Shown here: one piece after another, positions 1 to 7,234 of the stretch
Layout: the number at the start of each line of letters is the position of its first letter
Position numbering within the stretch: the stretch's first letter is position 1
DNA from: Methylocaldum sp002005105
GTDB taxonomy: Bacteria > Pseudomonadota > Gammaproteobacteria > Methylococcales > Methylococcaceae
Assembly (NCBI RefSeq): GCF_051027545.1
Contig: NZ_CP194902.1
Coordinates: 2,046,001-2,110,000 of the forward strand
Direction: 5' to 3'
DNA length: 64,000 nucleotides
Position numbers and translations under genes: made by a program
Notes under the pieces: generated by a model
Databases searched by the model: none
What the model was told of the DNA's origin: nothing
The model's input: only the letters and a program-made list of their open reading frames with translations

Positions 1-1
1 A

Positions 2-214
2 GAGGCGGTGCGTTTATCCCAACTGCGCTTCGAAGCCGGCGTCATTTCCCTGCTGGACGTGCTGGTTGCACAACGCGCCCTGTATGCGGTGGAAAGTGAA
101 CTCGCTAATTCACGAGCCCTCACTGCCGTTAATCTGATTTCTCTGTACAAATCTCTGGGAGGCGGGGCTAACGCCACGCCGCCGCTGGTTGCTGCCGACG
201 GCAAGAAATCATGA
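2..214 (+). CDS. TolC/NodT-family outer membrane efflux protein, C-terminal fragment
   Basis: The reading frame is open from the left edge of the window, so only about the last 70 residues are present. They show the repeat typical of the C-terminal TolC helix: a segment reading RFEAGVISLLDVLVAQRAL, then a coiled-coil-like stretch and the ending LYKSLGGG, which is common in NodT-type outer membrane factors of RND pumps. Such proteins form the outer membrane channel of tripartite efflux systems. The inner membrane pump and adaptor genes would lie upstream, outside the window. No terminator is obvious after the stop codon. The family call is good; the substrate is unknown. Confidence 0.85.
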   Translation, partial: EAVRLSQLRFEAGVISLLDVLVAQRALYAVESELANSRALTAVNLISLYKSLGGGANATPPLVAADGKKS

Positions 215-431
215 GTTTGTGAGTCATCGGCGCGCCTGGCTCGAGAGGGGTAGGGTAACGCATTTTGCTGGCCGGTGGTTCTTTATCAGCTCGGCATGTC
301 CGGCTGAGCTTAACCTCAACCTGGCGTCAGACCAGCCGGCTTAGATGCGTCAGAGTAGAGTCGATTTAAGCCTTTTCTGATATGCCCGACGTGTGCTCTA
401 AGCTTCAACCTGACACCCCGTACCCTTGGCG

Positions 432-1003
432 TCAATGCCGTTAAGTTAAGACGAATGACGTCACCCCGGCAGGGAAGGGTGGCTTCGGTGCTCCAATCGC
501 AAACGGTCATCCCAGGAGCGCTGGGATGACCCTTCCAATCGCAAACGGTCGCTTTAGTCGCGACCCTTCCAATCGCAAACGGCCTGGCCGGGAGCGCCGG
601 CCACGCCCTTCCCGAAGACACCGTTTGCGATTGGAATGCCGGGGTCCAGACGCTATGGATGGCAGAGGCCTCTCACTTCCTTGTGCACTGGATTCATGCC
701 GCACAGTCCCTGTGCGGCACCCTACGGGCGCTTCGCGTGCAAATCGGCCTCGCCACGCTACGCCGTCCCGCTTCGCTCGCGAGTCCTGGGCAGTCCTTCC
801 CTGGCCTGCCCGCTCGCCGCATTGCGCCTCGCCCTGCCGATTTGTCCGGCACAAATTTGCCAGGAGCAAATTTGGACGTGCGGAGCACGGTCCGTAGGAC
901 GAACCCCAGGGATGGGGTGAGCAATCCCTGCCGGAAGGGGCGTTCTGGCGCTCCCAGAACGACCGTTTGCGATTGGAATGACGGCTTAACTTAACGGCAT
1001 TGA
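432..1003. mobile_element. 572-bp MITE-like element with 19-bp terminal inverted repeats and 9-bp target duplication
   Basis: The sequence tcaatgccgttaagttaag at 432-450 is repeated as its exact reverse complement at 985-1003. Directly outside both ends lies the same 9-mer, cccttggcg (423-431 and 1004-1012), as expected for a target site duplication. The interior has no convincing gene; the overlapping open frames are chance frames in GC-rich DNA. It is instead full of short perfect hairpins, for example gccgcacag/ctgtgcggc near 700 and aaatttg/caaattt near 855. The best reading is a non-autonomous transposon that carried a REP cluster, mobilised by a transposase not present here. The flanks 215-422 and 1013-1089 hold no recognisable gene. 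Confidence 0.7.
492..636. repeat. REP-like array: constant linker between different hairpins
   Basis: The motif ccaatcgcaaacgg occurs at 492-508, 533-550 and 567-584 on the plus strand, then as its reverse complement at 620-636 and again at 961-977. Between the forward copies lie three unrelated but self-complementary stems: gtcatcccag/ctgggatgac, gtcgc/gcgac and ggccgg/ccggcc. Two of them share the loop gagcg. The 961 copy adjoins a fourth stem, cgttctgg/ccagaacg, whose loop is the reverse complement of gagcg. A related copy lies at 59716-59760. This is the organisation of bacterial REP/BIME sequences. Confidence 0.7.
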
Positions 1004-1089
1004 CCCTTGGCGTACAGGTTTTTCCGTTTTCTGCACCGGCCCCATAAAGCGCTGGGACTGCAATCCGCGCGATTTCAGTTAAGGGACGA

Positions 1090-1398
1090 TCATCCCAGCC
1101 GGCTTTTAAGCCGGGTCAGCGTCTCCATCCGCTCATGCAGGACGGCAATAATGCGCGGTGGTTTTTCTTCCGGATGGATATAAAAAATATAGTGGTGTTC
1201 ACAGCGGCTCACCCTGACCTGGGGATACCGCTCGGAAAAGCTGCGCGAAGGCACGGTCCGGGCGGCGATCTCCCGAAGATGCTTGTCCAGCAGCCCGGCA
1301 TAGCGTAGGGCTTGTCTTTGACGCCATTGCTCTAGCGTGTAACGGGCAATCTCCCTGAGGTCTTCCTCAGCGGGGGCGGTTAATTCATAAGGGAGCAT
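1090..1398 (-). CDS. parE: ParE-family toxin (RelE/ParE superfamily)
   Basis: The product is 102 residues, the usual ParE length. It begins MLPYELTAPAEEDL, matching the family pattern in which the first strand is followed by helices that clasp the antitoxin. Near the C-terminus it has RVSRCEHHYIFYI and IIAVLHERM, both characteristic strands of ParE toxins, which generally poison DNA gyrase. I chose the ATG at 1398 because the longer frame overlaps the antitoxin gene and reads as its shadow. It lies 4 bp downstream of the antitoxin gene, so the two form one operon. The exact target is inferred from the family. Confidence 0.85.
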   Translation of the reverse strand: MLPYELTAPAEEDLREIARYTLEQWRQRQALRYAGLLDKHLREIAARTVPSRSFSERYPQVRVSRCEHHYIFYIHPEEKPPRIIAVLHERMETLTRLKSRLG

Positions 1399-1402
1399 TC
1401 CC

Positions 1403-1651
1403 TTACCGCGCTTCCCGATGGATTTCCTCGAAGATCTGTTCGACCGATTTGTGGACGGCGGCGTCTTTCGCAGCCTTGATCCGTGGTTCCAGGAAGGCTT
1501 CCAACTGGCGAAGCGCTTCGTCTTCATCCGCTGCCGCGATATCCGGTAACACGCGCTCCAGAACATAATCCTTGATGCTCTGACCGCGCAAAGCCGCCAC
1601 AGCCTTGAGCCGTTGATGTTGTTCCGGGGTCACTTCAATCGATAAACGCAT
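1403..1651 (-). CDS. parD: ParD-like antitoxin
   Basis: An 82-residue protein starting MRLSIEVTPEQHQRL. The N-terminal strand plus helices fit a ribbon-helix-helix DNA-binding fold, and the acidic, charged C-terminal half (LEAFLEPRIKAAKD and onward) would wrap around the toxin. Two ATGs are adjacent (1654 and 1651); AGGAGG lies five bases before the second and only two before the first, so 1651 is preferred. It precedes the ParE gene on the same strand, the normal antitoxin-first order. It probably represses its own operon through the palindrome just upstream. Confidence 0.8.
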   Translation of the reverse strand: MRLSIEVTPEQHQRLKAVAALRGQSIKDYVLERVLPDIAAADEDEALRQLEAFLEPRIKAAKDAAVHKSVEQIFEEIHREAR

Positions 1652-1695
1652 CATGTCCTCCTGCTGGATTAAGGCACTGTCTAGCTTAGCGTGAT

Positions 1696-1729
1696 AAACA
1701 ACATTAGCACAAATGAACATTTGTTGTTT
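1696..1729. promoter_or_regulatory. Probable ParD operator
   Basis: About 45-75 bp upstream of the parD start lies a nested palindrome: aaacaaca (1696-1703) pairs with tgttgttt (1722-1729), and in the middle caaatg-aa-catttg (1710-1723) is a perfect inverted repeat. The position and AT-rich symmetry fit an autoregulatory binding site of a ribbon-helix-helix antitoxin. This is inference from symmetry and location. Confidence 0.5.
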
Positions 1730-1903
1730 AGATTATTCCTGAGCAATCCGCCGCCCGTTTTCCGGCGGATCCGCGCCAGGTGCCTATCGAGGGCCTCTTA
1801 AGCCGCTTGCCGGCACACATCGAGACCCAATACGCCTCCACGCCAGCACTGAATTTAGCATGCGACAAGTTTCCCGATCGCGAGCGATGAGAGACCGCAG
1901 GCC

Positions 1904-2080
1904 TTAAGCGCCGGCCAGGTAATCGCGGACCATTTGAATCAACAGCCAGCCGAGCATCAAGATCACCGTGACAAAGATCATCGCGCCGAAGAACTCGATC
2001 ACCCGGAGGATGCCGACCTACACGAGCATGACGGCGTGATACGGCAGAGCGAGGACTCTAGCGACCGCTCGAGCGCCGGT
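1904..2080 (-). pseudogene. Decayed C-terminus of a small membrane protein
   Basis: On the minus strand this stretch reads as a membrane protein end with one long hydrophobic segment (FFGAMIFVTVILMLGWLLIQ) and the ending RDYLAGA before the stop at 1904-1906. An in-frame TAG interrupts it about 36 codons before the end, and the frame is closed by another stop near 2081. I do not recognise the family. The rest of 1740-2744, apart from the IS3 remnant, holds only overlapping GC-rich frames without family features and looks like decaying DNA. Confidence 0.35.
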
Positions 2081-2396
2081 TCACGTCATCCGCCCCGCCC
2101 GAGCGATAGGCGCGACCGCCGCGATTGCATCGGTGCGCGTGGGCCAGACCAGGCGTGGACCCTTCAGCGGCGCCCGTGCGCGGCGCGCCGTTCCCGACCG
2201 AAACGGGACAACGTTCGCCCTGTTCAGGCCTGGCTTTTTCGCCATGGTTTACCCCTGTTCTATGATCGGCGCTCGCGCGTGGGTGACCGGATCTTTGAGG
2301 CAGGTGGTCATCACTGTGGCCGCAGCCCCTCCCACGTCGCCGGCTAAGAGGCTGACCCCGACGAGGATGGCCAATTGCTCGCGGGCACTGCGTTGC

Positions 2397-2567
2397 ATCG
2401 CCATGCCCGCTGACGCGCTTCGGATGGCGCTGTGGCGCCGGCAACCGCCGCGCGGCCAACTGCTGCATCATTCCCAACCGGGCGTGCAATATGCCAGCCG
2501 GGTGTTTCGGGGCCTGCTACAGGCGTATGGCATGACCGGCAGCATGATTCGGAAAGGTGGTTGTTGA
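2397..2567 (+). pseudogene. IS3-family transposase (OrfB) remnant
   Basis: The last 56 residues of this open frame resemble the middle of IS3-family OrfB integrases: ALWRRQPPRGQLLHHSQPG is close to the conserved segment containing the second catalytic Asp (usually HHSDRGSQY; here Asp is changed to Gln), followed by YASRVFRGLLQAYGMTGSM. The frame stops at GGC, exactly where WDNA would normally follow, so both ends of the gene are missing. It is an inactive fragment marking a past insertion beside the cassette cluster. Confidence 0.65.
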
Positions 2568-2744
2568 GTGGGGTGTCCGCTGCTACTTGACCAGGTCAGC
2601 CTATATTGCCGAATAGGAAGATAGATAGAAGGATAGATCAAGAAAATATAAAGGATACTTTGTCAGGCAGGGGACGTGTGGTACACCGTAACGGATGATA
2701 AACAAAAACCGTTTAATTGTTTGGTGGGCATAAAGGAGAGACCG

Positions 2745-3257
2745 ATGTTAAGCATCGAGAAGGCAAAACGGGAGGATGCTCGGGCGGCCTGGGAGATAAG
2801 GAATACTGCCGTCCTCAATCAATGTGCTGGCCACTATTCCGGCGATGCCCTAAAAGTGTGGACTGGTGGTATGTTAACGGAGGATTTCATAGATCACGTC
2901 GAGAAACATTTCTACGTGGCGAAGTATCACCACCAAGTGGTTGGCACGGGCATGATCAATATCGATACCGGAAAAATTGACGCCGTATTTGTCCATCCAA
3001 ACCACATGAGAAAGGGCATAGGAAGGGGGATTGTCACATTCCTTGAGGAGATCGCCTTAAGCCATGGGTTGGAGACGCTAAATTTGGAGTCGACGTTAAA
3101 CGCCGCGGCGTTTTATCGAGCATGCGGTTTTAAAGGAGATGAGATTGCTACCTATGTCTCTCCACGAGGTATATCACTAGACTGCATCCCTATGATTAAG
3201 GATATCTCGCCCAACAACCGCTTGCAGCCGACGTCGGCGGCTGAAGCGGGGCGATAG
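2745..3257 (+). CDS. GNAT family N-acetyltransferase (cassette gene 1)
   Basis: The product is about 170 residues. The acetyl-CoA binding motif A is visible as VFVHPNHMRKGIGRGIV (R-x-x-G-x-G), followed by the motif B region NAAAFYRACGF. The start at 2745 is preferred over the upstream 2676 because AAGGAG precedes it at good spacing. The last 14 residues (NNRLQPTSAAEAGR) are encoded by the attC-like site, so the coding sequence runs into its own recombination site, as in many integron cassettes. The substrate cannot be predicted. It is the first of five plus-strand genes with tight 3' attC-like sites. Confidence 0.85.
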   Translation: MLSIEKAKREDARAAWEIRNTAVLNQCAGHYSGDALKVWTGGMLTEDFIDHVEKHFYVAKYHHQVVGTGMINIDTGKIDAVFVHPNHMRKGIGRGIVTFLEEIALSHGLETLNLESTLNAAAFYRACGFKGDEIATYVSPRGISLDCIPMIKDISPNNRLQPTSAAEAGR

Positions 3258-3259
3258 GC
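3209..3259 (+). other. attC-like recombination site 1
   Basis: The 5' core is gcccaac (3209-3215), fitting RYYYAAC, and the 3' core is gataggc (3253-3259), one base off GTTRRRY. Between them the arms ccgcttgcagccgacg and cggcggctgaagcgg are complementary except for one extra G that would bulge out, a classic feature that gives attC its strand polarity. The next gene starts 10 bp downstream. Confidence 0.7.
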
Positions 3260-3268
3260 GCCAGAAAG

Positions 3269-3916
3269 ATGTCTCGCCTTTGCATCATTTTTGACCTTGA
3301 CGGCACGCTGGTGGATAGCGAGGGCCTGTGTAATCAAGCGTTCTTGGATCTGCTGCCTGAGATCGGTGAAACCCTCGAGTCAATGGTCGAACGATACCGG
3401 GGGACGAAACTGGCGCTGATACTCGCTGATCTTGGGGCTCGCATCGGTCGACCGCTACCTCCGAATTTCGAGGCGACCTATCGCGCTCGAGTCAGCGAGC
3501 TTTTCCGGATCGACCTGCGCCCTACACCCGGCACTATCGAGATGCTTGAGACGCTCAGCTATCCCAAGTGCGTTGCGTCCAGCGGCCCTCCGACCAAAAT
3601 CGCCGAAGCCCTGCTTTCAAGCGGCCTTTCGAAATACTTCGGCGACCATGTGTTCAGTTCCTATGAGGTGGGTTCGTGGAAACCGGATCCGGGGCTGTTT
3701 CTCCACGCAGCACGGTCAATGGGATACTCTCCCAATCAGTGCATCGTCGTCGAAGACAGCCCTGTCGGCCTACAAGCTGCGGCAGCCGCTGGAATGACGG
3801 CGATCCACTACTTGCCTGGGTCACAATACAGCGAAATGTTCGGACAGTCTCATGCAGTCGTTGGCCGTATGGCTGACCTTCCTAGGCTCATCGATGCTGC
3901 ATCCCAGGGCGTCTAA
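3269..3916 (+). CDS. HAD-superfamily phosphatase, subfamily IA (cassette gene 2)
   Basis: A 215-residue HAD hydrolase. Motif I is FDLDGTLVDS near residue 8, with the nucleophilic Asp and the acid/base Asp two residues on. Motif II is around CVASSGPP, motif III is the Lys in WKPDPGLF, and motif IV is VVEDSPVG, which supplies the Mg2+ ligands. Residues 15-85 form the helical cap. This layout matches beta-phosphoglucomutase or YieH-like sugar phosphatases, but the substrate is not determinable. The start lies directly after attC site 1, with agaaag as a weak ribosome site. The stop codon lies inside the 5' core of the next attC-like site. Confidence 0.88.
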   Translation: MSRLCIIFDLDGTLVDSEGLCNQAFLDLLPEIGETLESMVERYRGTKLALILADLGARIGRPLPPNFEATYRARVSELFRIDLRPTPGTIEMLETLSYPKCVASSGPPTKIAEALLSSGLSKYFGDHVFSSYEVGSWKPDPGLFLHAARSMGYSPNQCIVVEDSPVGLQAAAAAGMTAIHYLPGSQYSEMFGQSHAVVGRMADLPRLIDAASQGV

Positions 3917-3966
3917 CCTGGGGTTCGAGCGGAACACAGCGGCTGGCGCCGGCGTGCCCGCTAAAC
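3911..3966 (+). other. attC-like recombination site 2
   Basis: The 5' core gtctaac (3911-3917) contains the stop codon of the phosphatase gene. The 3' core is gctaaac (3960-3966), one mismatch from GTTRRRY. The inner arms agcggaacac and gtgcccgct pair with a single bulge. Weaker than sites 1 and 4, but spacing and orientation agree. Confidence 0.55.
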
Positions 3967-4000
3967 TTCGGTTTACAGCCGGAAAGGAGGAGTTACGCCT

Positions 4001-4888
4001 ATGCGCCACCCAGTAGTTGTTGCTGCCACCTGGATGGTTGGCGCTTTACTCTCATTTTCCGCGATGGCCGTTGCGGTACGCGAACTTTCCGCGAACTTTG
4101 GCACGTTCCAACTTCTTGCCATCCGCAGCCTCATCGGCTTGGCTGTTATCTCGGCCATACTCACTAGAGTCGGTTGGACGCAGGTCTCGTTTCGGAACGT
4201 TAGAATACATCTCGGGCGGAACTTCGTTCACTTTTGTGGGCAGTTCGGTTGGTTCTATGCCATTGCGTTTGTTCCGCTGGCGGCGGTGTTTGCCATTGAG
4301 TTCACCGTGCCGCTCTGGACGGTGGTATTCGCGGCACTACTGCTGGGTGAGCGTATCTCCCCGAGTCGGGGGCTGGCGGTTGTTCTAGGCATCGCCGGTG
4401 TTTTGGTTATCCTTCGTCCCGGCTGGTCGGTCGTTCATCCGGCGGCGCTTGTAATGCTGGCCGGCGCCTTTGCGTATGGACTGTCTCATACGCTGACCAA
4501 GAAGCTGGCGGGGCGAGATACACCGCTGTGCATTCTCTTTTACATGATGTTGATTCAGTTGCCTCTAGGTTTGGTGCCAGCGGTGTTTACTTGGGTTACC
4601 CCTGCAGCAGCACATTGGCCTTGGCTCATCGTGGTCGGCATTACCGGGCTCAGTGCGCACTACTGCATGGTGCGGGCACTTTCCCTGGCGGATGCCTCGG
4701 TAGTGGTGCCCTTAGATTTCCTGCGCTTACCACTCATAGCTCTGGTTGGCTACGCGCTTTACGGTGAGCGTGTAGATGAGTATTTGGTTTTGGGCGCGGG
4801 CTTGATACTGGCAGGCAACTTTATCAACCTGCATCGGGAGCGGAAGAAAATTAAGCCGCTAGAGCCCATTCCGCAACCACGAGCCTGA
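4001..4888 (+). CDS. EamA/DMT-family membrane transporter (cassette gene 3)
   Basis: A 295-residue protein with about ten hydrophobic segments arranged as two EamA repeats. Each repeat ends with the family signature: LLLGERISPSRGLAVVLGIAGV in the first half and YALYGERVDEYLVLGAGLILAG in the second. Proteins of this family export amino acids, metabolites or drugs across the inner membrane; the substrate is unknown. AAAGGAGG stands a few bases upstream of the ATG at 4001. The gene sits between two attC-like sites on the same strand as its neighbours, so it is an independent cassette rather than part of an operon. Membrane protein cassettes of this type are common in chromosomal integrons. Confidence 0.88.
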   Translation: MRHPVVVAATWMVGALLSFSAMAVAVRELSANFGTFQLLAIRSLIGLAVISAILTRVGWTQVSFRNVRIHLGRNFVHFCGQFGWFYAIAFVPLAAVFAIEFTVPLWTVVFAALLLGERISPSRGLAVVLGIAGVLVILRPGWSVVHPAALVMLAGAFAYGLSHTLTKKLAGRDTPLCILFYMMLIQLPLGLVPAVFTWVTPAAAHWPWLIVVGITGLSAHYCMVRALSLADASVVVPLDFLRLPLIALVGYALYGERVDEYLVLGAGLILAGNFINLHRERKKIKPLEPIPQPRA

Positions 4889-4892
4889 TTTT

Positions 4893-4964
4893 GCTCTAAC
4901 GAGTGCGTCAAGCCGACAAGCCCTCTATGGTTACGCCGTTCGGGCCTTGCGGCTTACGTTGGCA
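4893..4964 (+). other. attC-like recombination site 3
   Basis: Starts gctctaac (4893-4900) just after the transporter stop. The arms cgtcaagccgacaagccc and gggccttgcggcttacg are complementary with small bulges. The 3' core is an imperfect gttggca (4958-4964). The hairpin is convincing; the cores are degenerate. Confidence 0.55.
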
Positions 4965-5079
4965 TTATTGCTTCGGTAATTAAAAGGCGATTTTCAGCAA
5001 GCACAGATCAGCGCAAGTGATTGATCTACAGTGCTACAGGAATTAATTGGAAATTCATCATCAGGAGGAGGGATGAATT

Positions 5080-5742
5080 GTGTATCAAATTTCGATTGTC
5101 ATCTTTGATGAGTTTACGGATATCGATTTTTTCTTAATGAGAGACATCCTGGGACGGACAAGAACAGACTGGAAGGTAAGAGTTCTTGGAACAAAAAGCA
5201 CCCACACGTCTACGCTGGGTATGACGGTAAAAACCGATGGCCATGTATCAGAGGCAAATGCCTCTGACGTGGTTTTGTTTGTTAGTGGTTATAAGGGTGT
5301 GCCAGCCGCATTGGAAGATGAAGAATTTGTGTCTTCCTTCAAATTGAATCCACAAAAACAACTCATCGGCTCGGTCTGCGCAGGTTCGTTCATTTTATCC
5401 CGACTTGGTTTATTGAAAGGTATCAAAGCGACAACGCATCCAGATGCTAAGCCGGGTCTTGTGGCTATGGGTGTCGATGTTCAAGACAAAGCGCTGGTAG
5501 TGGAAGGCAATATTGCTACGGCGGGCGGGTGCTTATCGGCGCTATATCTGACCGGGTGGTTGGCTGAACGTTTGTGTGATGAATCCAAGCGGCGCGAGAT
5601 ACATAGGCAGCTCGTTCCGGCAGGGCAGGCCCGCATTTTTGAGGAGCTCATTAAGTCATCCATTGAGGCTGCGAAGGTAAGCGAATCGCATAACACAATG
5701 CTCCAGCCGGCGTCAGGGCGCGACGCAGCCTTCCGCGGCTGA
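5080..5742 (+). CDS. DJ-1/PfpI family protein (cassette gene 4)
   Basis: A 220-residue member of the class I glutamine amidotransferase-like superfamily. It starts YQISIVIFDEFTDIDFF, the usual first strand of the fold. The nucleophile elbow is SVCAGSFIL near residue 104, with Cys where catalytic DJ-1/PfpI members have it. GGCLSALYLTGWLAERL follows, as in the isonitrile hydratase/AraC-N-terminal-like branch. The start is GTG at 5080, preceded by AGGAGGAGGG; the nearby ATG at 5073 is out of frame. The last 16 residues (from NTMLQP) are encoded by the attC-like site. The exact activity is unknown; isonitrile hydratase or protein repair are the usual guesses. Confidence 0.85.
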   Translation: MYQISIVIFDEFTDIDFFLMRDILGRTRTDWKVRVLGTKSTHTSTLGMTVKTDGHVSEANASDVVLFVSGYKGVPAALEDEEFVSSFKLNPQKQLIGSVCAGSFILSRLGLLKGIKATTHPDAKPGLVAMGVDVQDKALVVEGNIATAGGCLSALYLTGWLAERLCDESKRREIHRQLVPAGQARIFEELIKSSIEAAKVSESHNTMLQPASGRDAAFRG

Positions 5743-5756
5743 GCTTGGCGTTAGGC
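5688..5756 (+). other. attC-like recombination site 4 (best match)
   Basis: Bounded by gcataac (5688-5694) and a perfect GTTAGGC core (5750-5756). The arms gctccagccggcg and cgcggctgagcttggc pair with an extrahelical base. The 69-bp length is typical for attC. The next gene begins 24 bp later. Confidence 0.75.
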
Positions 5757-5779
5757 ACCAAGAAGGTTTGGCCCCTGTC

Positions 5780-6373
5780 ATGGCGGAACTGATCGAATTC
5801 GAGACTAAGCGGCTTCGTTTGCGGCAGTGGCGGGAAAGTGATCTTGAACCTTTTGCCGCCATCAATGCCGATCCGCAAGTGATGAAGTTCTTTCCCAAAC
5901 CTTTGGAGCGTCGGGAGAGTGACGAGATGGCGGATAAGATCCGCTCGCTCATTGAACTGCGTGGCTGGGGATTCTGGGCTGTCGAGGTTAAAGGCGGTGA
6001 ACCTTTTATCGGCTTCGTCGGACTGCATGTGCCAGCCCCGGCATTGCTATTCTCGCCGTGTGTAGAAGTTGGTTGGCGGCTTTCAGTAACCCACTGGGGC
6101 CGAGGGTACGCATCCGAGGCCGCCCATGGTGCGCTGCAGATAGCATTCCTGAGGCTCGGCCTGCCCGAGGTTGTTGCCTTCACCACCATGGGCAATCGGC
6201 GGTCTCGCCGGGTCATGGAGCGTCTTGGCATGCAGTATAGCCGCGAATTCGAGCATCCGGATATGCATGATGACAGCATGCTCAGGCCCCATGTACTGTA
6301 CAGGCTTCACGCTGCGTGCTTCAGGAAGGCCGCCAGCAGGCAAGAAATTGAAGAGAAAGGCAAAAGAGCCTAA
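5780..6373 (+). CDS. RimJ/RimL-type GNAT acetyltransferase (cassette gene 5)
   Basis: A protein of about 197 residues starting MAELIEFETKRLRLRQW, the standard opening of the Acetyltransf_3 subfamily. The acetyl-CoA loop is around VGWRLSVTHWGRGYASEA (W-G-x-G-Y-A), followed by TTMGNRRSRRVMERLGM with the conserved Asn-x-x-S pattern of RimJ/RimL enzymes. A TTG at 5768 is an alternative start, but it sits on top of the agaagg ribosome site. The stop codon lies within the 5' core of a truncated attC-like site. The acceptor substrate is unknown; close relatives modify ribosomal proteins, amino acids or antibiotics. Confidence 0.85.
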   Translation: MAELIEFETKRLRLRQWRESDLEPFAAINADPQVMKFFPKPLERRESDEMADKIRSLIELRGWGFWAVEVKGGEPFIGFVGLHVPAPALLFSPCVEVGWRLSVTHWGRGYASEAAHGALQIAFLRLGLPEVVAFTTMGNRRSRRVMERLGMQYSREFEHPDMHDDSMLRPHVLYRLHAACFRKAASRQEIEEKGKRA

Positions 6374-6400
6374 CTACCGCTTTCGGGCACCACCGGGGTC
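6368..6400 (+). other. attC 5' half site, truncated
   Basis: gcctaac (6368-6374) overlaps the stop codon of the preceding acetyltransferase gene exactly as in the other cassettes, but no matching GTTRRRY core or return arm follows before the decayed REP transposase begins at 6440. The site appears to have been cut by that insertion or by a deletion. Confidence 0.5.
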
Positions 6401-6439
6401 AGGTCTTCCACACACGCCCACACCCTGTCATCTCCCCCC

Positions 6440-7234
6440 ATGGCAAGACCTCTCCGCATCGAGTTATCCGGCGGCCTCCATCACATCACATCACGTCCCG
6501 TGGCGATAGGCGCGAGGACATTTATTTTTCCGATATCGACCGCGAGGCTTGGCTGGCGTTGCTGGGGCAGGTTTGCGCGCGGTTCAACGGGGTTTGTCAG
6601 GCTTATTGCCTGATGTCCAATCACTATCATCTGGTGATTGAAACGCCGGAGGGCAATCTCGCCCGAGGCATGCGCCAGCTCAACGGGGTTTATACGCAAA
6701 TGGTAAACCGAACGCACGGGCGCGTCGGGCATGTTTTTCAGGGGCGATACCAGGCGATTCTGGTGGAGAAGAACAGCTATCTGCTGGCGTTGGCGCGTTA
6801 TGTCGTGCTGAATCCCGTGCGTGCCGGGATAGTCGGCGATGTCGGGGATTGGCCGTGGAGCAGTTATGCGGCTATGGTCGGCTTGGCGCCCTCGCCCGCC
6901 TGATTGCAAACCCATTGGCTACTGGGCCAGTTTGGCCGGCAACGCAAGCGTGCAATCGCGGGGTATATTAATTTTGTGCGGGCTGGCGTTGGCTTGCCGA
7001 GCATTTGGGATCATCTGTAAGGCCAGATTTATCTGGGTAGCCCTGAATTCATCGAGCGCATGCAATCCAGCCTTGCGCCGGATCAGCCGCTGGATGAAAT
7101 CCCCCGCATGCAACGGCGGCCGATGGCGAAGCCCTTGGCGCATTATCGAACGGAATAGGCCGACGATCCGCGCACCGGCATGGCGCTGGCCTATCTCACC
7201 GGCGATTATGCGATGAAAGCCATCGCTCGGGAAT
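6440..7234 (+). pseudogene. REP-associated tyrosine transposase (RAYT, Y1/HUH), decayed
   Basis: The start MARPLRIELSGGLHHITSR is in one frame and the continuation (GDRREDIYFSD) in another; a duplicated acatc near 6488 causes the shift. The catalytic core is intact: MSNHYHLVIETP carries the HUH histidine pair, and GHVFQGRYQAILVEK lies in the tyrosine region. After the stop at 6901-6903 the C-terminal half continues in another frame from WLLGQFGRQRKRAIAGYI, with two in-frame stops (after SIWDHL and after LAHYRTE), to the end at AMKAIARECGV. These enzymes mobilise REP hairpins and are usually single copy. This copy is dead. Confidence 0.85.

Noticed and set aside
215..422. An additional attC-like site after the TolC gene
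   Set aside because: cttaacctcaacctggcg and similar pieces resemble core sites, but no complementary arm or GTTRRRY core at the right distance was found.
492..977. CRISPR array
   Set aside because: The constant 14-19-bp linkers with 15-24-bp variable parts look like repeats and spacers, but the variable parts are perfect hairpins, copies occur in both orientations, spacing is irregular and no cas gene is present.
1934..2489. Overlapping open frames of 130-145 codons on both strands
   Set aside because: Arginine- and proline-rich frames in GC-rich DNA without family features or ribosome sites; only the IS3-like end of one frame is meaningful.
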